From Lichenostomus cassidix (taxonomy: Eukaryota; Chordata; Aves; Passeriformes; Meliphagidae): 64,000 bases of DNA. Shown piece by piece: positions 1-12,500 of the stretch. The DNA lies in NCBI GenBank assembly GCA_008360975.2, contig CM039211.1, positions 26,158,558 through 26,222,557 of the forward strand, given 5' to 3'. A model generated the notes under the pieces. That model was not told the origin of the DNA. It did no database searches and saw only the letters and a list, made by a program, of their open reading frames with translations. Numbering within the stretch: the stretch's first letter is position 1; each line of letters opens with the position of its first letter. A program made the translations under genes and the position numbers.

Positions 1-584
1 AAGGGCAATATGGATGACAAAGTTTGATATCCTAGCCTTGTGGCAGTAAATTTTTGATATACTGTAGGATCATTCATATTTTTAATAAAACACATTGGTT
101 AGTAAAGCCACTGTTCATCAAAACACACCATTTGAATAAAAGTGCAGACGGACGTTTGGTGTAGTCATTCAAGACATTCATCTGCTGCATGCTAACAATG
201 ACCACAAAAACCAAACCAGCACTTGATTTCTGTCTTCCATGGCGTTGTCTGAACATCAATATTTACCATACCCAAGTAATCTTCTTAGTGTAATTTCCTA
301 CCTCCTGGGAAATTCCCCAGAACCAGCGCATTCTGCCACCTATTTGGTGTGGTTGACTACCTTTAGACTAAAGGTAGTCTAACTGAAACTGGACTAAAAA
401 CATGAAGGTGGTTATACTTGCTAGCCATGGTCTCTCATCTGATTTGAGAGCTTATTCTTTCAAATTTATACATTTCTTTTGAGGTTATCCTTCTTCTGTA
501 GTGGAATCTTTACAATAGAATTGGTTGGAGGAACTCATGGTCAACTCACTTAAGGTACACTTAATTCCTGCATCCACAGCATTT
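1..584. other. Non-coding AT-rich flank
   Basis: No gene or recognisable repeat is seen here. The one notable structure is a short palindrome at 355-379, listed separately. The only open frame (about 60 codons, minus strand) has no recognisable domain. Confidence 0.5.
355..379. repeat. 25-base palindrome (12-base arms, 1-base centre)
   Basis: The left arm GACTACCTTTAG (355-366) and right arm CTAAAGGTAGTC (368-379) are exact reverse complements around a single A. It could extrude as a cruciform or fold as a hairpin in RNA. Arms this long and this close are not expected by chance in a window of this size. No function or parent element is recognised. Confidence 0.85.
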
Positions 585-1010
585 ACAACATAGTTAAAGA
601 GCACTGGATCTAAAATTTATCACTGGGGAACCCCACTGGTGACTGGCCACCAGCCTGATGTAACTCAATTTAACTCTTGGAGCCTGACCCATCAGCCGAT
701 TGCTGACCCCACGGAGCATAGACTTGTCAAACTGTGTGATGGACATGTTGTCCAGAAGAACACTGTAAAACAGTGTTAAAATCTTTGCTGAGGTCGAAAA
801 ACACCCTATTAACTGGATTCCCTTGGTCAACTAGATGGGTGACCTTGGCATAAAAAGAAGCTAGGTTTGTTTTGCAGGACATTCCCATCATGAACCTCTG
901 CTGGCTACGACCAGATATTACTGTTTTATTCCACAGACTTCTCAAGTCAGGCACATAGAGTATCAAAGAACACCACCATCCCAAGATTTGCCAGTGGATA
1001 ATTTACCTCT
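585..1010 (-). pseudogene. CR1 LINE ORF2 reverse-transcriptase remnant
   Basis: Read on the minus strand, two broken frames (about 984-727 and 830-594) carry recognisable CR1 polymerase text. They include THLVDQGNPVN followed by FFDLSKDFNTV, the counterpart of the FxDFSKAFDTV reverse-transcriptase motif, and then a stretch ending SNRLMGQAPRVKL. A live element would use this protein to reverse-transcribe its own RNA at the insertion site. Here it is a fragment of the palm region only. The reading shifts frame near 730-830, stop codons are present, and both ORF ends are missing. Unlike most avian CR1 copies it does not keep the 3' end, so the rest was deleted or has decayed. The CR1 assignment is from recalled family text and has not been aligned. 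Confidence 0.75.
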
Positions 1011-3951
1011 CCTGTTCTGGAAATATTCTATTATTCTTTGTAATAGAGGCTGTGTTGTATGACACAGTGAGTAAAATAACAAATATTTTCAAAACCACTG
1101 TGGACTGAATCCTAGCTATGAATGAGATCCTTATGTACTATCTTTAGTTGTGACTAGATGTGGAAATGGATCTTTTCTTTATATTTTAAAGTAAATAACA
1201 AATGGTTAAGTCCACTGAATTCTGAAACTTACTAAAAAAAAAAAATCACTTCTTAAAATTTCTTTGGAAATTTTTTTAAGCAAGGAAGCATATTTGCAGT
1301 AATATTTTAGTATATTACAGAGTATAACTGAACCAAGTATGTGTTTTATGTAATTCAGTGGAAAAAAAAACTGTGTTCAAAATAAATACACTGTGATTAA
1401 CACAGTTTATGTGTAATTTTCCATGTCACACTGAACACAAGCACAGCTTCTTTACCTCTATGGGATAGAGAATGTTGAAAAGAGTGACCAAAAATGACTT
1501 CAGAAGGCTACTTGCCCACATGAAATCAGTTGCCTCTGTTATAGTACCAATTAAGTCCTGCTCTAGCCAGGATTACAAGTTCAAGTTGTCCCAAGCATAT
1601 TATAAAATGAACAGGTAACAATGAAAAGAGGACCAAGTCAACAGGCATACCTAAGCAGAGGAACAGACCCATGCAACAGAAAATGTAGAGGCAAAACTGG
1701 AAGTATGGGCCATATATTATTTACTATTGTTACTTAGAAGGCAGATATGAACACAAATAACACTTCATGGATTTTGTATCAATTTTTCTGATGTGGAAAT
1801 GCTGGAATATGAAAAGTTGATCCTTTATTGGCAAAAGACACCCGAAAAATTTGAAACCTTAGACCACCTGTTTTAGATATCTTATATTCAGGGGGTTATT
1901 TCAATTTTTTGTAAGGCTTTTGGTAGGGTTTTTTGTTTGATTGGTTGGTTTTGGTTGGGTTTTCCTTAAGTCTTCTTGCTACTATCTCTGCTTCTATATG
2001 TGACTTAGAAGTGTAATTCAGCTTCTTCTGTGGAAAAGGTGAGAGAAAAAATTGTGGTAAAGTAGTCACAGTCCAGGCTGTACTTCAAATACGGGCTGCA
2101 TGATTCAAAGGATTCTAGTGTTAGTGTTGCCAGAAACTTAAGCAGGTAACTTAGATGCAAAATAATGAAGGTTATTTCAGTTCCTTAAAACAATGTATAT
2201 GCATTTTCAGTACTAGCACGGAAGCAGTGTAACTTCCAAGTTAGGTTGCCAATCTCAGGTTTCTTAAGTCTGTTTCAGAGCTGGCTAAAAGAAAGCTGGC
2301 ATAAAGGATATGTACATCTGCTCACAGAACCAACATATGTAGAGGCTGCATTTGAAGAAGCAGGTGTCATGACTCTTATTTTGGCAAAAATGATAGAAAA
2401 AAGATTTGACATTTCAGGTATTATCACGACTCATTCTTTGCCCCTCTCTGTCTTACGTTGAAATGCTAAAATATTGGTAATCACTTTTTATTGAACTACT
2501 TTTTGTATTGTGAATTTCAACAGGCTACCAAATTCAGCGTACAGAGAGGAGGGAAGCATGTCATAGATACAAATGTATGGAATATTTTAGAAATACATCA
2601 ACTTTCAAATATATCTTTTCAGGCTTTACCTGGGGGGCAACAAGAATAGACTGAAATAGTAGCTACTACTAATTGCAAAGTTTGAGACGTAAATAATGTC
2701 TGTTGGTCTCTGATGCATAAAAGTGCTCATATTTGTTTAAATGTAAACCTGCAATCAAGCCTGCAGATGTTAATGGGAACATTTGCATGCATAAAGCTAA
2801 TCTGCTGCTAAATTAGCTACTTGAATCAGCATTTAGTGCTGAAATTCTGCTAGGATTCACAGCCTGAAAAAAATTTAAGGCCTATTTCATATACTCAGGG
2901 TAGCTAAAGTATGTGTTTTTCATGTAGTCCTCTCAGAAAGTGATCAGAAATACTCCTGAATTGAGTATCTACTGGTAGATATAGTAACTGACACTTAAAG
3001 GAGCACCAGCATTCAAGGTGACTGAAGTATGGCAACACAGCTGGTGTGTGGAAAAACATCTGTTTTCTGAGCATCTATAAGCATCTTGGAATGATCTGCC
3101 TATCTCACACCTGCAAGAGAACCTGCACAATGTATCATAATCCAGATTCAGAACATACCATACTCTGGAAGGAATACAGGCATGTACTCCATTTGACAGT
3201 GATAACACCCCACTTAAATTTTGTTTTCCTTTGTCATTTAGACAAAGGACATGAAGAAAGGTCTTTGTTCATGACAAGCAGCATCCTTCAAGATTTCAAA
3301 CACCAAATGAGCTTTCCCTGGCTGCTGTGAGCTGTCTTCATGGAATGAGGCTGTTTTTTGGCCTCAACCTGCTTAAATGATAAAGTCATCAGGACAGAAT
3401 GTTGCAGCAGAAAATCCTCTGAAAACAGAGATTGTATTCTTCCAGTTTAAGTGCAGGTGAAAATAGAAGAGGGACTATTAAAGTAGTAAAATCAATGAAC
3501 TTAAGGGGATAATAGGAAAAAGTATAAACACTCCTCACATGAAAAATTAAATTTAACTATAATAAGGGTTATCTCTTCTGATGCCGTAATTTCCAGGTAT
3601 TGTAATGCTAGGAAGCTTGCCAGGTTTCCACTGCTGTTCCACCATACCTTTATACCACAACTAGGAGAAAGAAAAACCTACATCCCTACAACTTACCAGC
3701 TTGTCTTCCACCATAGGCAGCAGGAAATACTGAGTGATACTGACTACTGCTATGACAGCTTTCTTTAATTTGCAAACTTTATGGGTGGGGTACCAAATGT
3801 CCTATCAATGTTGCTGACTTTCATTTACTTCCCTCAGAGATAAAATATGAACCCATCATTTGGATTAGTGAAGTTTCTGTGTCTCATTACTATGCCTTCT
3901 AAGTCTTCTGAATATACTTTTGCTAGAATATATTTGATTGCCAAGCAAATA
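1011..3951. other. Unique AT-rich non-coding DNA
   Basis: No supported gene. A T/G-rich low-complexity patch lies at about 1912-1972. A possible exon at 2279-2417 is listed separately. Otherwise there are only short chance frames. Confidence 0.5.
2279..2417 (+). other. Possible isolated exon (speculative)
   Basis: A frame open from 2246 to 2461 contains a 139-base segment with a pyrimidine-rich tract and AG before 2279 and CAG|GTATTA at its end. The encoded stretch starts SWLKESWHKGYVHLL and ends MIEKRFDIS; its residue mix is protein-like but I do not recognise a family. The donor fits the consensus poorly beyond GTA. No partner exon was found nearby, so this is only a candidate. Confidence 0.15.
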
Positions 3952-4018
3952 ATAGAGTTGGACTTCAACAATCCATATGGGTCTCTTCCAACTCAGGATA
4001 TGCTATAATTCTATGACT
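3952..4018 (+). mobile_element. CR1 LINE 3'-end fragment
   Basis: The text GTTGGACTTCAACAATCC, then GTCTCTTCCAACTCAGG, then ATAATTCTATGA matches the last ~65 bases of CR1, including one degenerate copy of the 3' octamer (ATTCTATG). It is a severely 5'-truncated copy in plus orientation. Confidence 0.75.
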
Positions 4019-6082
4019 TGTGGTTGATATTTAAATAAAACAAGGCATTGTAAGATTTGGAAAGAAAGACTGTCTTGAAAGTTTGGAGGAATAGTCTTTG
4101 TGACAAAATGGCATCCCTTTCATTTTTATTTCAGTTAAAGTTTTGAAGTGTCTTCTATGCTAGTATCTTCCTATGTCAGGTCTACCTCTACCATTTTCTT
4201 TCCACTTGTAATTTTTACATGTTAATTCTGGAAATTTCTGAGTTAACAGTAGTATTTCCATTGCTCAGTTCATATGTAGAATTGCATAACTTTCTTCAGT
4301 CTGATAAAATCATCTTTCCTTTTCCAAGTAATACTTCCACAGATTGTTCTGAGACTCTGGAATTAGTCTTGCCTACACAAAAACCTGTGAGGCAGCAAGT
4401 GCTTTGAAAAGAAGCAAAACAAGAGAAATGTAAAATACTAAAATCCAGGGGTTTTGTCCTATAAACAGACTTTTCAAGATCATATTTTCATTGCTCACTG
4501 TTCCTGGTTTTTTCACTGTGTTAAATATCACAGGATATGAAGTGGAAAAGAAAACAAAAGAAATAAACACATAAGTCAAATTTTCAGTTTTATTCCATAT
4601 GTTTGCAAACGAATCCTTCTGCTTACCAAGGTGTTCACTAGTTCAGAGGAAATTCTAAAAAGCCACACCAATTGTTCAATTTTCCAAGTTATTATTAAAT
4701 TCAAAGCTTTGAATTATCAGCATATTAAAAAATCCAGAGATAAAATTACTCAATTAACTCAAATTTACCTAATATAATATTGCCCTAAAATTTTCAGATA
4801 TTTCCTTTGTTCCTCTTTGAAAAAGTATTAGTCTATTATAGCAACACTTAAACCAAATGAGTTCAAGTCTTAACTATTTTTTACTGCTTTTTGTTTTGTT
4901 TTATTTTGTTTTTGTTTTGTTTTGCAGCAAAAAATGAACTTATATTCCCACTAAAAGGAATATCACATAAATGTACAGGAAAATATGACTCTACCTTTGA
5001 ATCTAAATTTTTGTCACTTTTTTTTAGTTGTGATTTATCTGTAATGCTTGAAAGCTGTTATTGCTCAATAACCATGATTACCTGGATTGCCAGTATAGTT
5101 AAAGTGCCATGGATTGTAGGACATTCATGTTTTTGTGTATACATTATAAATATATAAATTGTATCTGTATATCTATTATGATATGATAAAACATGATATA
5201 TGATATATGATATGATGTGATATGATATACATTGGAAAGACACATTAGTCAAGGATATAACAGAAAAATAAAAGAATATTTCTTCACCGTGAATGAATGT
5301 GGAAAAAGTTATTACATGAACTTATTGTCAAGACTTATATCTTGTTTCAGACCTTGGAAGTCTAACTTCCACCTCCCTCTTTCCCTCTTTTTCTCGATTC
5401 CCACCTCCAAAAAAAAAAAAAAAAAGAAGAAGAAGGCTTGAAATTTTAGAGTTAACAAGCTGATATTTTTCACAGACATGAACATGAAAAACAACACTGG
5501 CCTGTCACAACCCACACTTTCCATAAGCCAGTATCACTTGCAAATAAGTGACAGTGTTGACAGACAGCACTTTTCAACTTTTTAACATCTTCTTAATGTA
5601 ACAATTCCTAAGTCATGAACAAAACAACATATTTTTTCAATTATTCTTTTTGATTAAGTCATTCCAGGATTCAGAGGGAAAGAATATAATGGAGTTGTCA
5701 AGTGTGTCACAGGCAGATTTGCATCTGTGTTTCTGATACAGAAGGAGAGCTCAAAAATGCAGGAGAACCAGAAAACTATATTCAAAACCAAACAAGATCC
5801 TATGGAATTGCCACATAACCAGAGTGAAATTCACAGATTTAGAGAGAAAAAAAATCAAGAAAACTTGTACTATTATTTTCTTCACAAAGAATTCTTACAA
5901 CATTTTAGCATAGACTGTACTCACTTTGGTAAGATCCTGATACAGTTTATTTCTGAAATTCTGGCCTGCTTTGAAGGACTGCAAATTCTTGGACTACAAT
6001 AATCCTTGAAAATGTACTATTATTATAGTGTTTGTAATACCAAGGTTAGTGAAATAAAATAAAATGTTTCGTGTATAAAAAT
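4019..6082. other. Unique AT-rich non-coding DNA with small simple repeats
   Basis: No gene is recognised. It holds a TTTTG-rich run at 4883-4925 whose end looks like a splice acceptor (TTTTGCAG) but leads into no convincing exon. It also holds an ATATG/TGATA patch (5173-5231) and a 17-base A run at 5409-5425 that continues as GAA repeats. Confidence 0.5.
5173..5231. repeat. Imperfect TGATA/TATGA microsatellite
   Basis: Repeated units of GATAT and ATGAT with interruptions; a degenerate pentanucleotide array. Confidence 0.7.
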
Positions 6083-6500
6083 ATAGAATCATGACTTTTT
6101 TTTTAGGTTGGAAAAGACCTCTAAGATGATCAAGTCTACCTGTTAACCGACTGTTGCTAAGTCCACCACTAATCTATCTCTCTAAGTGCCACCTGCATAA
6201 GTCTTTTAAATATATCCAGGGATGGTGACTTGGCTGCTTCCTGGGTCACTGTTTGGCAACTTCCAATATTAGGCAACTTTTGGTTAGGAAATGTTTCCTA
6301 ATATCCAATGTAAACCTGCTCTGGTACAGCTTGAAACCGTTACCTCTTGTCCTATGTCTTGTTACTTGGGAGAGGAGATCAACCTCCACCTGGCTACAGC
6401 CTCCTCTCAGGGAGTTGTAGAGAGCAATAAGGTCTCCCCTGAGTCTCCTTTTCTCCAGGCTAAACAGCCCCAGCTGCTCCTCATAGGACTTGTGCTCAGT
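6083..6500 (-). mobile_element. CR1 LINE 3'-end fragment
   Basis: On the plus strand it begins ATAGAATCATGA and GGTTGGAAAAGACCTCTAA, the reverse complement of a CR1 3' terminus. It continues through CTCTTGTCCTATGTCTTGTTAC and GAGTCTCCTTTTCTCCAGGC to AGCTGCTCCTCATAGGACTT, all standard CR1 text. About 420 bases are retained, covering the end of ORF2 and the 3' UTR. The plus-strand open frame across 6291-6566 is antisense to the element and is not a gene. Confidence 0.9.
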
Positions 6501-9500
6501 CAGTGTTCAGTGTTCTGGAATTCAAGGAAACTTGACAAAAAAACCATTTTTATTATAGGCTTTTAGGCAATTCAAAGTAATGAAAACAAATTGGAACAGT
6601 ACAGATATTTTTTGTTTCAATCTTCTTTTCTGCAGGTATTGAGTTGCTTAGGAATAATCATCAAAGTGAAGACCCCATGCAGACACCAGTGTTGTGAATG
6701 TTTTGTTTAAGTCTAACAAAAACCCTTTATTACAGTAGCATAGTGAAAAAAGATAACTGAAACAACTATATCCTGCTTACTAGACACATGAGGTCACACA
6801 AAGCAAACCCACCTATTAAAAGCTGTGAGGAAAAAAACCGAACAGTTTTATTAAGCTGAAGTGCAGAGTAAGTTATGCTCAAAAATTAAACCTAGGCTGC
6901 ATGGAGGAATGGAACAAATAGTAATTAAAGGGAGAGTCCAATCTTCCTAGTTTCAATATCAGGAGCTTTCTGCCACAAAATAAGGAATACTTAAATATTT
7001 ATATGTTTAATGGGAGATATTTGACAGTTGTAACCTTTCATATGGCATGGTAACATGAAATGTTTTTATAAATATATATGTATATGTTTATAAAATATGA
7101 ATCATGTGATGTATTATTTACGGAGTTATGTATCAAAATTTAAATTATAAAGACATAAGAACAACATAAACTAAAGACATAAAAACAACATAAACAAGAA
7201 GAGACAACAAGCAGACTATAAATATGTGCATGCATGTTTGAATCTCATGAGGTGCATATTGCTATGTGTCTGCATTGATCTCCTTGAAGTCATAGCAATG
7301 TAATGTAATTAAAACAGCTGATGACAGGGAAGAACATTACTAAATTATTCGAAAAATTTATGTCACTAAGTGCCACAATTTTTTATATTCCACATGAAAG
7401 CATATCATCAATATACTAACTGAATACTAAATTGTTTCACAACTGGAATTCAGAGACAAGATCACATGAAAATAAGACACCTGACTGAGGAGCATTCCAG
7501 TTAAAGATGCCTTTTCTAAAAAGGCATTTCAGTCATGGCCCATAGCCATTCAAGGGCTACACCGAGAAAGTGTGATGCCTCCCCTCCACAATGTCTCTCA
7601 CTGTGTTTCATAACAGAAGACCAAGTGGATTTTCTCACTTGGTAAGTTTAAATGGTCCGTCATTTAAAGTACCAGCAAAAGAAAGTAGTGTTACCATTGT
7701 CTCGTCAAGAAGAGAACAAAAGTGAGACCAATTCTTTTATTTTACCTAATTTACCCTGACTTCATTAGGACTGTATTCTCTGTGCCTTGGTGAAGAGAAG
7801 CTCTTATCACTATTTTGTTACTATATATTTAAAGTATTGGCAGGTGAATTTCTCCAATTGGTTTCTGCTTCTTCTGTAAGTCTGATGAAACCCAGACATC
7901 TGCACTCATTAGTTAAAAAAAAAAACCTGCCTTCATCTTCATGTCTTATCTTGACTCCCACAAACCAGTGGCCAAATGGAACATGCTTATAATTATACTG
8001 TCTTCTAATGGACTAACCCCCCTTTTCTCCATGGATAGTTTACAAGGCTGAGCACTGAGCTTGGCTTTCCTGTACCAAAAATGTCTGGGGTTGCCTGAAG
8101 CATCAGAAATGGAAGTGGCCATTTAAGAGGCAGTTATAACTTTCTCAGAGTGACTGATAATATTCGAAAGCAATAAGCAAAGGTAGACAGGGTAAAAAAG
8201 ACTTAATAGAAGAGCAGTCAGAGACAGACAGACAATTATCATCTGGCTGTTTCATAACAATATGTTTTTGCATTTCCCTTTCTGTTACCATTTCTGCTGA
8301 TATTTCTCGTCTTGGTGTTTGCCTTACTCTCTTAGTTCTCTGCCAGTCTTACCATGCCATCCAAATCCAGCCATCTGCAGGCAGAAAAAAACTGATCTCT
8401 TCAATTATTTTCCCTCAAAATTAATTAGAATTTGTTTTTGTTCTTTTTGCATAGCTTGCAAGTGTCTTTTTATACCATGGTCTCATTTCTTTATTCTCTA
8501 TGTTATTTGAAATTTCATCTCAGACAGGTAACATTATGTAAATTCAATTGAATTAAATTAAACTTCTGCTTGATGGTTCCTAAGACCATTCATCCATTTC
8601 CAATAATAATTAAATGGAATCATTTACAAAAAATTATGCATGAAATAGAAAAGCTGAAATGAAAAGCAATACACCAGAATAAATAATCCACTTATTATAT
8701 TTGCTCATAAACCACAACCACGTCCAATCTAAATGTGGGACAGCAGCAAGTGCAAACCTTGACAAAACCAACTTCCGTAAAGGCACATCCTTCTTCATGC
8801 ACTGAGAAAGGTTACCTGGCACTGTCATAGAACCATGCTGTAAACTGAAAGTCTTTGTTCATGTATCTTAGGAATTAAAAACTAATCTGTTTGCACTGTT
8901 CCTCCAAGAAGAAAAGCTAACTAGATCTGCAAAATGCTGGATTTACACTTTTCAAATAGACTGGAATTCCTTCTGTCCATAAAACTGTGCTGATCATGTA
9001 TCATCTTTAGGCCCCACACTCAAGAAATCAACATCAAAACTCATTAAGTTTAAAGGTACCAGCCACTGTGCATGCAAACCCCACAGGGAAAACAATGTTT
9101 TATTATTCTGGCTTTCACAGAGTAGGAGGACAGAAAACGTCCTGAAATATCCTATTTCAGAAATTCTTTTGACTGTGAGAATCTGACTATGGCCTGATTT
9201 TCATGTCGTTCATTTATATTTGTCTATAAAACCAAAATAATTATACTGCATTATAAATCTTTTTGGTGGCCCACCAAGCATGCTGCTGGAGCAGAAACAG
9301 CTGAACAGTTCTAAATATTAACCAGTAATTCAATTTTTATGAACCAATACAGGAATATGACAATGCTCAGACTAAAGCTTGCCTCAAAATACCAAATATC
9401 ATGGCAGCTTAGAAACATGGAGAAATCACAGATGCGCTGCTATGTAGTTATTATTAGAAATAATTCATCTTGAATTTATGAGATACCCATGAAAGGTTTT

Positions 9501-12500
9501 TTTCATAAATCATAAATGGAAATTTTATTCATATTTGAGAAAACCCAGCAAAAAATAGAAGGAAAAAAAAAGGCGAATAATTCATCCCAAGACTTAAACC
9601 CACATTTTTGTGGTATTTTTTCTTCAGTAAGAAAGAACATTATTATATATTGTATTTTAAATAACAGTCAAAATTACTGCATTCCCTTTTGTTAAGAAAA
9701 CAGAGACTTTCACCTCTATGTATGCTTTAATTAAATCTTTGAAAATGAGTTCATATGACGAAATAGTAATAAATTGCCTATATATGAAAGGTTGAATTCA
9801 TTATGGATGATACCTCAGAGTGCGCGTATCTGGAGATGAATACAGAGAGTTGTTCAAAATACTGAGGTTCAGAAATACAAATGATCCATCTGACTTCAGT
9901 GGTCACTTGGGCAAATGGACTTTAAAGGCTCAGGATTAGGGTACGTGATATTGATCAGAATTTAATACTAAATAAGTAACGATCTCAAACTTTTGGTGAA
10001 GAAGCACAAGTAAAAACCAGTTTTTTTTTTTTCTAGAAGGAGGACACAACCCAAACAAGGTAATTATCAAGGATCTATATTTTCCTTTGCATAACTTCTG
10101 ACACGTTAGAGGCAGAGAAATTCACTATGGGAAAAACTACAGGGGTACTATAAGCAGAACCATCTGAAAGAGGATCTGTACAGCAGTAGGTGACCAGACT
10201 GTGAGGGGGTGTCTTGCAATCCTCCTTACCTCTGCAGTGTACCCAGCTAAACACATCTAATTCAAGCTTAGAAAAAAAGAGAAAGAGGAGAATTTCAAAA
10301 CCTACTTGAGTGGCTTTTTAATAAAAAAAAGCCTTAACAGAATTAAAATCTTGGCTCTTCTCAAAATAAAGCCTGTTCACCCACTTTCTCAGTGTTGATG
10401 TTGTTTAAACATTAGAGAAGCAAGTTAAACAGTTTTGCTTTGTGAAAAATGAGTAGTCCCTTAATATTCTCTTAAAACTAAGAGAAAAATATATTTGCAA
10501 ATCATTCAAACTCATTTGATGCCAATTCTAAAGACAGTGCTAGGTTCTTTCTTTTTAAAAATTATGACAAAGAAAAAAAAGGTAAGTAAAAAAATTTTAT
10601 TCTTAGGAAAATTCAGCACTTTTTGAGGCATTCCATACTTGACATATGCCATAATTGTACCTTAATCCTAGGGGTTTTTTTGTATTTAGGAAAGGGAATT
10701 TGTCAATTTGGAAACTGATGTATTGCAGCTTGTGCTGGCATTGCTCAAAACGGCACTTATGAACTATTCCAGCTCAGGTTAACTATGATTGATTTCATGA
10801 TTGCTCAAATCCACACACAATAAAAGAACCCACAAACACTACAGGAATTATAGCTTTAGAAGTAATGAAGAAGAGTTTAAACATTTTCAGAACTGGAGTT
10901 TATCCTTATTTTCACTACATTTACAGTTACATGTATCATAGACACAAAACAGAAAAAATCCGTTATAAGACACATTTAAAGCATTATATTTGAATTTCTA
11001 AGAAAAGGGGGTTCCGATGTTTTTATTTATTTCAGATTATTTTAACTTGCCCAGCTGAATACTATATATAATGGTAATACTCTGTGTAAGGAGTCAACTT
11101 TAGTTTGACTATATCTGCTCTTTATAAGACAAATGCCCTTTAAAGCAATCACATTTTCATAGGTAAAAAACACCTGCACTATAAAGATAAAATTTCTTCT
11201 CTGTTAAAAATATAGGACAATGGATTAGTTAAGGGGCAGAAAAGTCACTCATAAGATCACAGTTGAACTACACATCCTCCACATTTAAGAAGAGGGTCTT
11301 TTTTTTTTTCCTTAGTTTAAAACAATACCCCTGGAGGGCGAGTGGTCTCAGACCAAGAAGTTATGGACTGACTGAGATAGGCATACAAAAAGACTCCTAA
11401 TTTGAAAACAAAGAAAACAACCACCAAACAAAAGAATACTTTCAAATAGACTTTTTATTTCTGACCCAACTCAAATACTCATTTCCTACAGAAATTTCAT
11501 TAGGGCACCACATGATAACAGTATTAGTCAAACACTAAAAAGTGCCACAGAAAAAAAAACAAACAAACCAAACAAAAGAAATATTAAGAAGCAACTTCAC
11601 CAACAAATATGGCCCTAATTCTAAAAGATCTGCAGACATAAAGTTGTAATAAGAGGATAAATAGAACATTATCATGTAGCTTTGCTTCCACACATAGCAT
11701 TTTAAATGCTGCTGCCTGGCTGTCTCCAGCGATTACTGAAGTTGCACTGCAGTCTGTTATAATAAAGGAATGCAGCAGATATAGCCTTGGTAACGCAAGA
11801 GGATTCATCAAGAACAAACTATCCACAGAGGAGAAGAGAAAGTGTAAATGAGAAGAGATCTTAAGGCCCTGAGGTTTATTATTAACATTAGCAGCAAAGG
11901 AAAGTCAGGTTTTCAGGCAATATTTTTTAACTTAGAGGTCTAATTTTAGATGTTGGGATCCTCATGAGTGGCCCTATTTGAAAAGTTAATTGCTATCCTC
12001 CATAAAGTCTGAAAAATAAGCTGTCAAGGATGCCAGAGGAGACCTATACCTGTAATTAATGAAAAGTGCCATACTCAGTAGTCTCTCCCTTCAAATCTTA
12101 CATGGCAATGACAAAATATTTCTGCATTTTATTGTGATTCTGTGACAAGATTCTGTGAGCCCCACTGAGAATGTGAAATCAGCACTTACAGGGAGTAAAG
12201 GGTTTTGTCAAAATATTTTTGCTATTTTGCAATAAATTTAAACAGATGTGGCAGACATTCTGCCTGGGCTTCACTACTGGTGTGTAATTTGGGATGTTAA
12301 AGGCCATAGCATTTCTGCACTTTCAGAAAAGGATATAGACTGAATAATTTATAGATGTTACCTATACAGAAATAAAAGACAAGAGTGTTTACCTGCTGCT
12401 TTCTCACATAAGATGACATTATAAATAATGACAATCAGAAAGTGATTCTTGAAATGGTTTTGTGATTAAAAAAAAACCTTTAAAATATTTTTATAAAAAA

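Noticed and set aside
4883..5157. TTTTGCAG acceptor-like site followed by an open frame
   Set aside because: The pyrimidine tract is part of a TTTTG simple repeat and the frame has no donor-like end or protein-like composition.
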